This document shows positions 1 to 5,501 of a stretch of 7,211 nucleotides of DNA, piece by piece (the stretch's first letter is position 1; every line of letters begins with the position of its first letter). The stretch spans positions 1 to 7,211 of the forward strand of contig JALSRW010000602.1 in assembly GCA_026984595.1 (NCBI GenBank), read 5' to 3'. The notes under the pieces were generated by a model. That model saw only the letters and a list, made by a program, of their open reading frames with translations, was not told where the DNA came from and made no database searches. The translations under genes and the position numbers were made by a program. This DNA comes from Alphaproteobacteria bacterium. Its GTDB lineage: Bacteria > Pseudomonadota > Alphaproteobacteria > Geminicoccales > Geminicoccaceae.

Positions 1-276
1 CGCGTCACCGTTCCGCTTGCCGATCTCCGCGGCTGGGTCCAAATAAGACAGAAGCTGGAGGCGATGCCCGAGGTCCGGTCGATGCGGGTCGAACGGCTGT
101 CGCGGCGGGAGGCGGAGCTGCGCATCGCCTTCATCGGCGATCGCACGCAGTTTCGGCAGGCGTTGGCGGGGCGCGGCCTCGATCTGGTTCTGGAGGACGG
201 CTCATGGCAGTTGCGACCAGTGGCGGGCCCCGACGAGCCGTCGGCGCCGTCTGTCGCCTCGCCGCCGGCTTTGTGA
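1..276 (+). CDS. DUF2066-like protein, C-terminal fragment (5' end outside window)
   Basis: The reading frame is open from the first base and ends with TGA at 274-276, giving the last 91 residues of a protein that starts upstream of the window. The visible part begins RVTVPLADLRGWVQIRQKLE and continues with a pattern of alternating strands and helices (SMRVERLS, AELRIAFIGD, FRQALAGRGLDLVLEDGSWQL). This resembles the C-terminal end of DUF2066 proteins, which are often found beside CDP-alcohol phosphatidyltransferase and hdaA in alphaproteobacteria. The family is of unknown function and members are usually secreted or periplasmic; neither property can be judged from this fragment. The tail after residue 77 is Pro/Ala/Ser-rich and probably disordered. 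The gene overlaps the next one by 73 bases, or by 4 bases if the next gene starts at the GTG at 273. The family call is from remembered sequence pattern and neighbourhood and is moderately secure. Confidence 0.68.
   Translation, partial: RVTVPLADLRGWVQIRQKLEAMPEVRSMRVERLSRREAELRIAFIGDRTQFRQALAGRGLDLVLEDGSWQLRPVAGPDEPSAPSVASPPAL
192..196 (+). promoter_or_regulatory. Ribosome binding site for the CDP-alcohol phosphatidyltransferase
   Basis: GGAGG lies 7 bases upstream of the ATG at 204. It supports that start over the GTG at 273, which has no purine-rich sequence upstream. Confidence 0.6.
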
Positions 277-830
277 CCTTGGCCTTCCGCAATCTCGCGA
301 ATCTGCTCACCTCGCTGCGGCTGGCGGCGGCCGTGCCGCTCGTCATCTTTCTCCTCGAGGGCGAGTTCCCGACCGCCTTCTGGGTTTTCCTGCTGGCCGG
401 CATCACCGACGTGGCCGACGGGCTGGTGGCGAAATGGGTCAACGGTACCACCTCGCTGGGCGCGGTGCTCGATCCGATGGCCGACAAGCTGTTTCTGGGC
501 TCGTTGTTCATCACCCTCGTGGGGATCGACGCGGCGCCCCTGTGGCTGGCGGTGATCGTGGTCGGCCGCGATCTGCTGATCGCTGCCGGGGCGTTCCTGC
601 TGCGTCTGCGGTTGCGGGGCTTCCGGGTCGAGCCGCTGGTGATCGGCAAGATCTGCACCTTCGTGCAGCTCGTGTACGGCGGCGTGGTACTCGGCCGGCT
701 CGCCGGCATCCCGGTGCCGGCCTGGTGGGAGAGCGTCCTGCTCTATGCGGTGGCGGTGATGGTGGTCGCTTCGGCTCTCGCCTATCTGGGTGCCGCGCTG
801 CGCTATCGGCCGTTGGCGGAGGTGCGGTGA
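204..830 (+). CDS. CDP-alcohol phosphatidyltransferase family membrane protein
   Basis: This 208-residue inner-membrane enzyme belongs to the family that moves a phosphatidyl group from CDP-diacylglycerol to an alcohol such as glycerol phosphate or phosphatidylglycerol, in phospholipid synthesis. The signature D-x2-D-G-x2-A-[RK]-x8-G-x3-D-x3-D is complete: D69, D72, G73, A76, K77, G86, D90 and D94. The four Asp residues of this motif bind metal and carry out catalysis in the family. K77 stands where most members have Arg. Hydrophobic stretches at about 39-51, 57-68, 97-120, 125-136, 152-166 and 177-198 fit the usual six helices. GRD at 121-123 and the GK at 148-149 are also typical. The length is normal. 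The ATG at 204 has GGAGG 7 bases upstream. An alternative GTG at 273 overlaps the preceding stop as GTGA and would remove a 23-residue extension that the family usually lacks. Which alcohol is used (PgsA-like or cardiolipin-synthase-like) cannot be told. The hdaA gene follows 33 bases downstream. Confidence 0.9.
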   Translation: MAVATSGGPRRAVGAVCRLAAGFVTLAFRNLANLLTSLRLAAAVPLVIFLLEGEFPTAFWVFLLAGITDVADGLVAKWVNGTTSLGAVLDPMADKLFLGSLFITLVGIDAAPLWLAVIVVGRDLLIAAGAFLLRLRLRGFRVEPLVIGKICTFVQLVYGGVVLGRLAGIPVPAWWESVLLYAVAVMVVASALAYLGAALRYRPLAEVR

Positions 831-851
831 AAGATCGCACCCGCGCAATCT

Positions 852-859
852 GAGGGGGG
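852..859 (+). promoter_or_regulatory. Ribosome binding site for hdaA (GTG start)
   Basis: GAGGGGGG lies just upstream of the GTG at 864, with the GAGG core 8 bases away. It supports the non-ATG start, since no in-frame ATG occurs near the N-terminus. Confidence 0.55.
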
Positions 860-863
860 CCGC

Positions 864-1571
864 GTGCGGTCGCGCCCGGCTCCCCTGCAGCTCGCCTTCG
901 CCTTTCCGCATCCGGCCGGCTACCGGCTCGAGGATTTCCTTCCCGCGCCGTGCAACCGCGAGGCGCTGGATGCCGTACTGGCCTGGCCCGACTGGCCGGG
1001 CCCGGCACTCGTTCTGCACGGACCGCCGGGAAGCGGTCGCACCCATCTCGCGCATATCTGGCGCGATCGGGCAAAGGCGCTGCTGATGACCGGCGCCGAG
1101 CTGTGGGAGGTCGCCAACCCGCTGGAGCGGCTCGGCGCGGCGCGCAGCCTGGTGGTCGATGATGCCGATCTGGCGGCGGCGCCGGGCCTGCTGCTGCAGC
1201 TCTACAATCTTCTGGTGGAACGCGGGGGACATCTGTTGCTGACGGCGGCCCGGCCGGTGGAGCAGTGGGGATTGACCCTGCCGGATCTGCGGTCGCGGCT
1301 GAAGGCGGCCGCCAGCGTACGCATCGCGCCGCCGGACGATGCCCTGCTGGCGGCCCTGCTGATCAAGCAGCTCGCCGACCGGGGCCTGTCGGTGCCCCCC
1401 CAGATCCTGCGGTATCTGGTGGCCCGAATGGATCGTTCCTTCGCCGCCGCGGGCCTGCTGGTCGAAGCCCTCGACCGGGCCTCGCTGCGCGCGCGCAAGC
1501 CGGTCACCATGAGCCTGGCACGGCTGGCGCTGGAGGAGATGGCGGCCCTCGATCTCGATTCCGAAGGCTGA
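864..1571 (+). CDS. hdaA: DnaA regulatory inactivator HdaA (AAA+ ATPase)
   Basis: This 235-residue AAA+ protein resembles DnaA domain III without the DNA-binding domain IV. Family knowledge: Hda/HdaA, bound to the DNA-loaded beta clamp, stimulates ATP hydrolysis by DnaA and so limits re-initiation of replication. Sequence support: an N-terminal QLAFAF at 9-14 matches the Hda clamp-binding motif (consensus QL-S/D-L-x-L/F). The DFLPAPCNREAL segment at 24-35 is typical of alphaproteobacterial HdaA. The P-loop is GPPGSGRT at 53-60, with R59 in place of the usual Lys. Walker B is LVVDD at 96-100 and sensor 1 lies around LLLTAARP at 124-131. The box VII arginine finger is R145 in LPDLRSRL, and sensor 2 is R191 in MDRS. 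E. coli Hda also has Arg in its P-loop, so this is a known variant. The start is GTG at 864. The gene lies 33 bases after the phosphatidyltransferase gene and 21 bases before the SDR gene, so it is probably in one operon with them. Confidence 0.88.
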   Translation: MRSRPAPLQLAFAFPHPAGYRLEDFLPAPCNREALDAVLAWPDWPGPALVLHGPPGSGRTHLAHIWRDRAKALLMTGAELWEVANPLERLGAARSLVVDDADLAAAPGLLLQLYNLLVERGGHLLLTAARPVEQWGLTLPDLRSRLKAAASVRIAPPDDALLAALLIKQLADRGLSVPPQILRYLVARMDRSFAAAGLLVEALDRASLRARKPVTMSLARLALEEMAALDLDSEG

Positions 1572-1574
1572 ACA

Positions 1575-1585
1575 GGGAGGGGAGG
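1575..1585 (+). promoter_or_regulatory. Ribosome binding site for the SDR gene
   Basis: Two tandem purine blocks, GGGAGG and GGAGG, lie in the 21-base gap after hdaA. The second ends 7 bases before the ATG at 1593, which indicates strong independent initiation. Confidence 0.6.
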
Positions 1586-1592
1586 AATTGCG

Positions 1593-2372
1593 ATGGATCT
1601 CGGTATCGCAGGAAAATGGGCGACGGTCTGCGCCGCCAGCAAGGGGCTGGGGCGGGCCTGCGCGGCATCGCTGGCCGCCAACGGCGTCAATCTGGTGATC
1701 AACGCCCGCGGCGCGGAGGCGCTGGAGGCCACCGCCCGCGATATCCGCGCGGCCAGCGGGGTCGAGGTGATCACGGTGGCCGCCGACGTCACCACCCCCG
1801 AGGGACGGGCGGCGCTTCTGGCGGCCCGGCCCGAGCCCGACATTCTGATCAACAATGCCGGCGGCCCGCCACCGGGGGATTTCCGCGACTGGGACGAGGC
1901 CGACTGGATCGCCGCCCTGCGGGCCAACATGCTGACCGCCATCGAACTCATCAAGGCGGTCCTCGATCCGATGGCGGCACGCGGCTTCGGTCGCATCGTC
2001 AACATTACCTCGAGCGCGGTCAAGGCGCCGATCGCCGAGCTCGGCCTGTCCAACGGCGCCCGCTCCGGCCTGACCGGCTTCGTCGCCGGCCTCGCCCGCG
2101 CCGTGGCGCCGAGCGGGGTGACCATCAACAACCTCCTGCCCGGCCGCTTCGCCACCGAGCGGCTGGCGGCCAACTTCGCCTTCGTCGCCCGGCGCACGGG
2201 ACGTTCGGTGGAGGAGGTCCGGCGCGAGGCCGAAAGCCGGATCCCGGTCGGTCGCTTCGGCGACCCGCACGAGTTCGGGGAACTCTGCGCCTATCTGTGT
2301 TCGGTGCAGGCGGCCTACATCACCGCCCAGAACCTGCTGATCGACGGCGGCGCCTATCCCGGGACGTTCTGA
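1593..2372 (+). CDS. Atypical SDR-family oxidoreductase (3-oxoacyl-ACP-reductase-like, degenerate tetrad)
   Basis: This 259-residue cytosolic protein has the Rossmann fold of the short-chain dehydrogenase/reductase superfamily. The cofactor loop is CAASKGLG at 13-20, where classical members have TGxxxGxG. D65-V66 fits the adenine-contacting position, and NNAGG at 87-91 is canonical. R39 after strand 2 hints at NADP(H), which is an inference. The tetrad Asn (N112) and Ser (S140, in NITSS) are present. The YxxxK positions are S153 and R157 (LSNGARSGL), so the catalytic Tyr and Lys are both absent. The C-terminal PGRFATERLA (about 199-208) and the DGG-AYPGTF end (250-259) are normal, so this is not a decayed gene. 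The combination NNAGGPPPG, LSNxxRxGL and an imperfect nucleotide motif matches the known BKR-like SDR-like subgroup, whose members are known to lack the standard tetrad. The substrate is unknown. The ATG at 1593 has a strong Shine-Dalgarno. In many alphaproteobacteria polyphosphate kinase occupies this position after hdaA. Confidence 0.92.
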   Translation: MDLGIAGKWATVCAASKGLGRACAASLAANGVNLVINARGAEALEATARDIRAASGVEVITVAADVTTPEGRAALLAARPEPDILINNAGGPPPGDFRDWDEADWIAALRANMLTAIELIKAVLDPMAARGFGRIVNITSSAVKAPIAELGLSNGARSGLTGFVAGLARAVAPSGVTINNLLPGRFATERLAANFAFVARRTGRSVEEVRREAESRIPVGRFGDPHEFGELCAYLCSVQAAYITAQNLLIDGGAYPGTF

Positions 2373-2398
2373 AGGAAGCGTTCGTCTTCACGGTTCGT

Positions 2399-2404
2399 TA
2401 AGGA
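2399..2404 (+). promoter_or_regulatory. Strong Shine-Dalgarno in front of the 22-codon leader ORF
   Basis: AAGGAG lies 9 bases upstream of the ATG at 2414. That ATG is out of frame with the lipoprotein gene, so the site serves the short ORF or is chance. It is 48 bases from the preferred lipoprotein start, too far to serve it directly. Confidence 0.4.
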
Positions 2405-2413
2405 GCGCGTGGC

Positions 2414-2482
2414 ATGGTGCGGGCCATCGGCCATTGCGGGAGTGCCATGGCGTGCGCCTTTTGCGCGGCAGAATTGGAGTGA
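2414..2482 (+). CDS. Possible 22-residue leader peptide overlapping the lipoprotein start
   Basis: A 22-codon ORF, ATG 2414 to TGA 2480-2482, encodes MVRAIGHCGSAMACAFCAAE plus LE. It has AAGGAG 9 bases upstream, the best ribosome binding sequence in this gap. It contains three Cys, two of them as CAFC at 14-17, and one His. It overlaps the first 31 bases of the TPR lipoprotein gene in another frame, so its translation would pass over that gene's start, which suggests coupling or a leader role. No family is recognised. It could equally be a chance ORF in GC-rich DNA, or the remains of an earlier start site. No function is claimed. Confidence 0.25.
   Translation: MVRAIGHCGSAMACAFCAAELE
2438..2442 (+). 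promoter_or_regulatory. Ribosome binding site for the TPR lipoprotein (GTG start)
   Basis: GGGAG lies 9 bases upstream of the GTG at 2452. This site, together with the signal peptide that results, favours GTG 2452 over the TTG at 2434. Confidence 0.45.
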
Positions 2483-3627
2483 CGACGGCGCTGCTCGTCA
2501 CGCTGGTGGTGAGCGGCTGTACGGTGCGCAGTGTCGAGCAGCCGGTGATGCCGGGCGAAGCGCCCCGGCAGGCCGGGGGCGAGGCCCAGGCCGATACGGT
2601 TGCGCGCCTCGTGCGGATGGGCAAGGGCTCGCTGGCCGCCGGCGACACGGTGGCGGCAGCGCGGCTACTGGAGCGGGCCCTGACGTTGGCTCCCGACAAT
2701 GTGGAGGCGGCGGTCGCCTATGGCGATGCGCTGCTGGCGCTGGACCGTGCGGCCGATGCGGCCGAAGTCTATCGTCACGCCCTTTCCCTGGACGTTTCCA
2801 GCATCCCCGCCGGCAGGGGCTATGCACGGGCCATGCTGGCCCTGAATCGTCCGGAGGTGGCGGCCGAACATCTGCGCCGCCTGATCGACAGCGTGGGCGA
2901 AGACCCGAGACTGCTCAACCTGCTCGGCGTCAGCCTCGATCTCGGCGCCCGTCACGAGGAGGCCATCGCCGTCTATCGACGGGGCCTCGCACGCGCACCC
3001 GAGGATGTCGGTCTCAAGAACAATCTGGCTCTGGCGCTGGCTTTCACCGGGCGCTTCGAGGAGGCCATCGCGGTGCTCGAGCCGGTGGCCAGCAGCATGC
3101 GCTCGGATCGCCGCACCCGCCAGAACATGGCGCTCATCTACGGGCTCGCGGGCGATCTGGACGCGGCCCGCAGGATCAGCCGGATCGATCTCGACGATGC
3201 CGCGGTGGCCAACAATCTGGCCTATTTCGAGATGTTGCGCGGCATGCGCGACAAGCGCCAGGCCGTGGCCAATCTGGCTCCCCGGGCCAAATCTCCGCCC
3301 GACGAGCCGGCACCGCCGCCCGGCGACCGGCCGGTGCCGGTCGATATCGTCGCCACCGGCAACGCCGAGCTGGCCATGGGCAAGCTGGCGCTCGGCGACT
3401 GGTTCCTGCGCCTCGGACTGTTCCCCGATGGGACGGCCGCCGAGAAACATTGGCGGGAGCTGCGCCGCCGCCACGGCGAGGCACTGCGCGGTCTCGTGCG
3501 GCTGTCTTCCAGCGATGGCGGGCCGCAGCCCCTGCTGATCGGGACCTTGGCTTCGCGCGACGCCGCCGAGCGTCTCTGTCGGCTCCTGCGGAAATCCGGC
3601 GAGACCTGCAGCCCGCTTCGCATGTGA
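2452..3627 (+). CDS. TPR-repeat lipoprotein, TadD-like, with possible partial SPOR-like C-terminus
   Basis: This 391-residue protein is exported and lipid-anchored. The N-terminus has a basic n-region (RLLRGR), a hydrophobic core (TTALLVTLV) and a lipobox VSGC with the lipidation site at C23. Six degenerate tetratricopeptide repeats follow at about 51-83, 84-117, 118-151, 152-185, 186-219 and 220-249, recognisable by the spaced A/G/Y/A-P positions. The overall pattern recalls the pilus-assembly lipoprotein TadD, but no tad genes are present here. A Pro-rich linker spans 281-295. The final 32 residues (LLIGTLASRDAAERLCRLLR and onward) resemble the first strand and helix of an alphaproteobacterial SPOR domain and carry C376 and C386, which could form a disulfide; a full SPOR repeat would need about 70 residues. 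TPR lipoproteins scaffold envelope complexes; the partner here is unknown. The start is chosen as GTG 2452 for its signal peptide and Shine-Dalgarno. TTG 2434 would add six residues including an odd Cys. Confidence 0.83.
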   Translation: MRLLRGRIGVTTALLVTLVVSGCTVRSVEQPVMPGEAPRQAGGEAQADTVARLVRMGKGSLAAGDTVAAARLLERALTLAPDNVEAAVAYGDALLALDRAADAAEVYRHALSLDVSSIPAGRGYARAMLALNRPEVAAEHLRRLIDSVGEDPRLLNLLGVSLDLGARHEEAIAVYRRGLARAPEDVGLKNNLALALAFTGRFEEAIAVLEPVASSMRSDRRTRQNMALIYGLAGDLDAARRISRIDLDDAAVANNLAYFEMLRGMRDKRQAVANLAPRAKSPPDEPAPPPGDRPVPVDIVATGNAELAMGKLALGDWFLRLGLFPDGTAAEKHWRELRRRHGEALRGLVRLSSSDGGPQPLLIGTLASRDAAERLCRLLRKSGETCSPLRM

Positions 3628-3680
3628 CGCGATCCCCGCGGACCGCGCGCGATGCGTGCGGCATCGGCGCGCCGTCGCGG

Positions 3681-3702
3681 CGGGAGGAGCGGGATCCTCC
3701 CG
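3681..3702. terminator. Perfect 8-bp hairpin between convergent genes, possible bidirectional terminator
   Basis: CGGGAGGA (3681-3688) and TCCTCCCG (3695-3702) are exact inverse complements with a 6-base loop. CCGT at 3672-3675 and ACGG at 3703-3706 could add an outer stem with a 5-base bulge. The hairpin sits in the 82-base gap between the convergent lipoprotein and TPP-enzyme genes, the expected place for a shared terminator. Neither side has a T-tract, so it is not a classical intrinsic terminator. It may act as an RNA 3'-end stabiliser or not at all. Confidence 0.42.
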
Positions 3703-3709
3703 ACGGGGA

Positions 3710-5407
3710 TCACGCCCGCGGGTGGTCGGGCGGTACGGCTCGGGGCTGCGCCGCTGCCGCCTTTCGGCGCAGATCTCCCAGCCGCAGACGGGTGGTCAGC
3801 GCTTCCGGATCCACCACCAGCTCGACGACCGCGGGGCCTTGGCTGCGGCGGGCCTCGGCCAGGGCATCCGCGATCTGGTCGTCGTGGGTGATGCGCGCAC
3901 CGAAAGCGCCGTAGGCCCGGGCCAGGGCGGCGAAATCCGGATTGCGCAGCACCGTGCCCGATACCCGTCCCGGAAAGCGGCGCTCCTGATGCATACGAAT
4001 GGTGGCATAGATGCCGTTGTTGACCACCAGCACGAGGATCGCGGCATCGTGCTGGCAGGCGGTGCCGAACTCCTGCATGGTCATCTGCAGGCAGCCGTCG
4101 CCGGCGAAGCACACGACATCGCGTCCGGGCGACAGCAGCTTGGCGGCCACCGCCGCCGGCAGCGCGTAGCCCATCGAGCCGGAGCGTGGTGCGAGCTGGG
4201 TACCGTAGCGCTTGAACCGGAAATAGCGATGGATCCAGCCGGTATAGTTGCCGGCCCCGTTGGTGACGATGGCATCCTCGGGCAGTGTCGTATCGAGATG
4301 TTGCACCACCCGCTCGAGCCGGAGATCGCCGGGGCTGGGATCGGGCTCCCCCGACCATGCCTCGTAGGCCGCGTGCAGGGTGCGGCTGCGCTCCGCCCAG
4401 GGGCGCGATTCCGGCGCCGGCAGCGCCGCCAGGCTCTCCAGAAAATGCCCGGGCGCCGCCACCACGGCCAGCTCCGGGCGGTAGTTGCGGCCGATCTCGT
4501 CGGGATCGGGATGGACGTGGACCAGCGTTTGTCCGGGCTCCGGCGGGGTCAGCAGCGCGTAACCGCCGGTGGTCATCTCGTCCAGCCGGGTGCCGATGGC
4601 CAGCACCAGATCGCTGTTGCGAATGGCATCCGCCAGCGCCGGATTGATGGCGATGCCGACATCGCCCGCGTAGCAGGGATGCCGATTGTCGAGATAGTCC
4701 TGGCAGCGGAAGGCGGTGCCGACCGGAACCTCCCAGGCGGCGGCGAAGCGGGCGAGCGCGGCGCTCGCCTCTACATCCCAGGCGCCGCCCCCCACCAGAA
4801 CGAAGGGCCGGGAACTCCCCGCCAGCCGCTCGGCAACGGCGGCGACGTCCCGCGTCGCAGCCCGGGCCGTCACCCGCAGCGCCGGCGGGGCGTCGGCGAC
4901 ATCGGCCTCGTCGGACAGCATGTCCTCGGGCAGGCCCAGCACCACCGGCCCCGGCCTTCCGGCCATGGAGATGTGGAAGGCGCGGCTGACATATTCGGGG
5001 ATTCGTCGCACATCCTCGATCTCCGCCACCCATTTGGCGAGGGGAGCGAACATGCGGCGATAGTCGACTTCCTGGAAGGCCTCGCGGTCGCGATCGGCGA
5101 GCGCCACCTGGCCGACGAAGAGGATCATCGGTGTCGAATCCTGGCGGGCGACATGGATGCCGGCCGAGGCGTTGGTGGCGCCCGGGCCACGGGTGACGAA
5201 GGCGATCCCGGGACGGCCGGTGAGCTTGCCCACCGCCTCGGCCATCATCGCCACACCGCCTTCCTGGCGGCCTGTAATGGTGCGGATCGCGGGATGGGCA
5301 TGGAGCCCGTCCAGCGCCGCCAGAAAGCTTTCCCCGGGCACCTGGAACACCAGCTCGACCCCGTTCAGGGCGAGCTGGTCGACGAGGATCTGTCCGCCAT
5401 GTCGCAT
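3710..5407 (-). CDS. Thiamine-diphosphate-dependent enzyme, acetolactate-synthase-like
   Basis: This 565-residue soluble enzyme of the acetolactate synthase/pyruvate decarboxylase superfamily has all three domains. The N-terminal pyrimidine-binding domain (about 1-170) carries the catalytic Glu E49 in RQEGGVAMMAEA, followed by FVTRGPGATNA and FQEVDYRRMF. The central domain (about 185-320) contains VLVGGGAW and the IGTRLDE segment. The C-terminal pyrophosphate-binding domain has the metal motif GDG at 436-438 and NN at 463-464. Length is normal for the family (about 550-590). Biosynthetic acetolactate synthases have a QW(E/Q) segment after the NN motif. Here the equivalent region reads NNGIYATIRMHQERRFPGRV, which marks a separate, common alphaproteobacterial clade of unassigned substrate, and no small regulatory subunit gene is nearby. 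Start: GGGGAG lies 6 bases before the ATG at 5407, while a GTG immediately upstream (5410) is only 3 bases from it. The gene lies about 94 bases downstream of the metal ATPase on the same strand. The carboligase or decarboxylase reaction cannot be named. Confidence 0.93.
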   Translation of the reverse strand: MRHGGQILVDQLALNGVELVFQVPGESFLAALDGLHAHPAIRTITGRQEGGVAMMAEAVGKLTGRPGIAFVTRGPGATNASAGIHVARQDSTPMILFVGQVALADRDREAFQEVDYRRMFAPLAKWVAEIEDVRRIPEYVSRAFHISMAGRPGPVVLGLPEDMLSDEADVADAPPALRVTARAATRDVAAVAERLAGSSRPFVLVGGGAWDVEASAALARFAAAWEVPVGTAFRCQDYLDNRHPCYAGDVGIAINPALADAIRNSDLVLAIGTRLDEMTTGGYALLTPPEPGQTLVHVHPDPDEIGRNYRPELAVVAAPGHFLESLAALPAPESRPWAERSRTLHAAYEAWSGEPDPSPGDLRLERVVQHLDTTLPEDAIVTNGAGNYTGWIHRYFRFKRYGTQLAPRSGSMGYALPAAVAAKLLSPGRDVVCFAGDGCLQMTMQEFGTACQHDAAILVLVVNNGIYATIRMHQERRFPGRVSGTVLRNPDFAALARAYGAFGARITHDDQIADALAEARRSQGPAVVELVVDPEALTTRLRLGDLRRKAAAAQPRAVPPDHPRA

Positions 5408-5413
5408 CACCCG

Positions 5414-5419
5414 CTCCCC
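5414..5419 (-). promoter_or_regulatory. Ribosome binding site for the TPP enzyme
   Basis: GGGGAG on the minus strand lies 6 bases upstream of the ATG at 5407. The adjacent GTG at 5410 would be only 3 bases away, so the site favours the ATG. Confidence 0.5.
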
Positions 5420-5480
5420 GTTGCCGCCTTCGCCGAACCGGAAGATGCCGCCGCCCGGGGCCTCGGCGCAACAGGATCCT

Positions 5481-5498
5481 GGCGGGATGCCGCCCGCC
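5481..5498 (-). terminator. 6-bp GC hairpin just after the metal ATPase stop
   Basis: On the minus strand GGCGGG and CCCGCC pair perfectly around a 6-base loop, starting 4 bases past the ATPase stop codon. A 10-base palindrome, CAGGATCCTG (5472-5481), follows directly. There is no T-tract, so termination is uncertain. The remaining gap to the TPP-enzyme start (5420-5471) shows nothing else recognisable. Confidence 0.3.
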
Positions 5499-5501
5499 GC
5501 G

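Noticed and set aside
1202..2197. 331-codon minus-strand ORF opposite hdaA and the SDR gene
   Set aside because: Antisense shadow with Ser/Arg/Ala low-complexity composition; the plus strand codes for recognisable HdaA and SDR motifs.
2479..3627. GTG 2479 as lipoprotein start, overlapping the leader ORF stop as GTGA
   Set aside because: It would leave a signal peptide of 14 residues with no basic n-region, and the purine block is directly adjacent to the start. GTG 2452 fits better.
2409..3914. 501-codon plus-strand ORF overlapping the lipoprotein gene and the convergent gap
   Set aside because: Arg/Gly-rich shadow with no signal peptide or repeats; the other frame has a lipobox and TPR repeats.
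3222..5471. 749-codon minus-strand ORF spanning the TPP enzyme and the lipoprotein end
   Set aside because: It is a frame-shifted shadow, Arg/Gly/Pro-rich, crossing two real genes on opposite strands with no domain signature.
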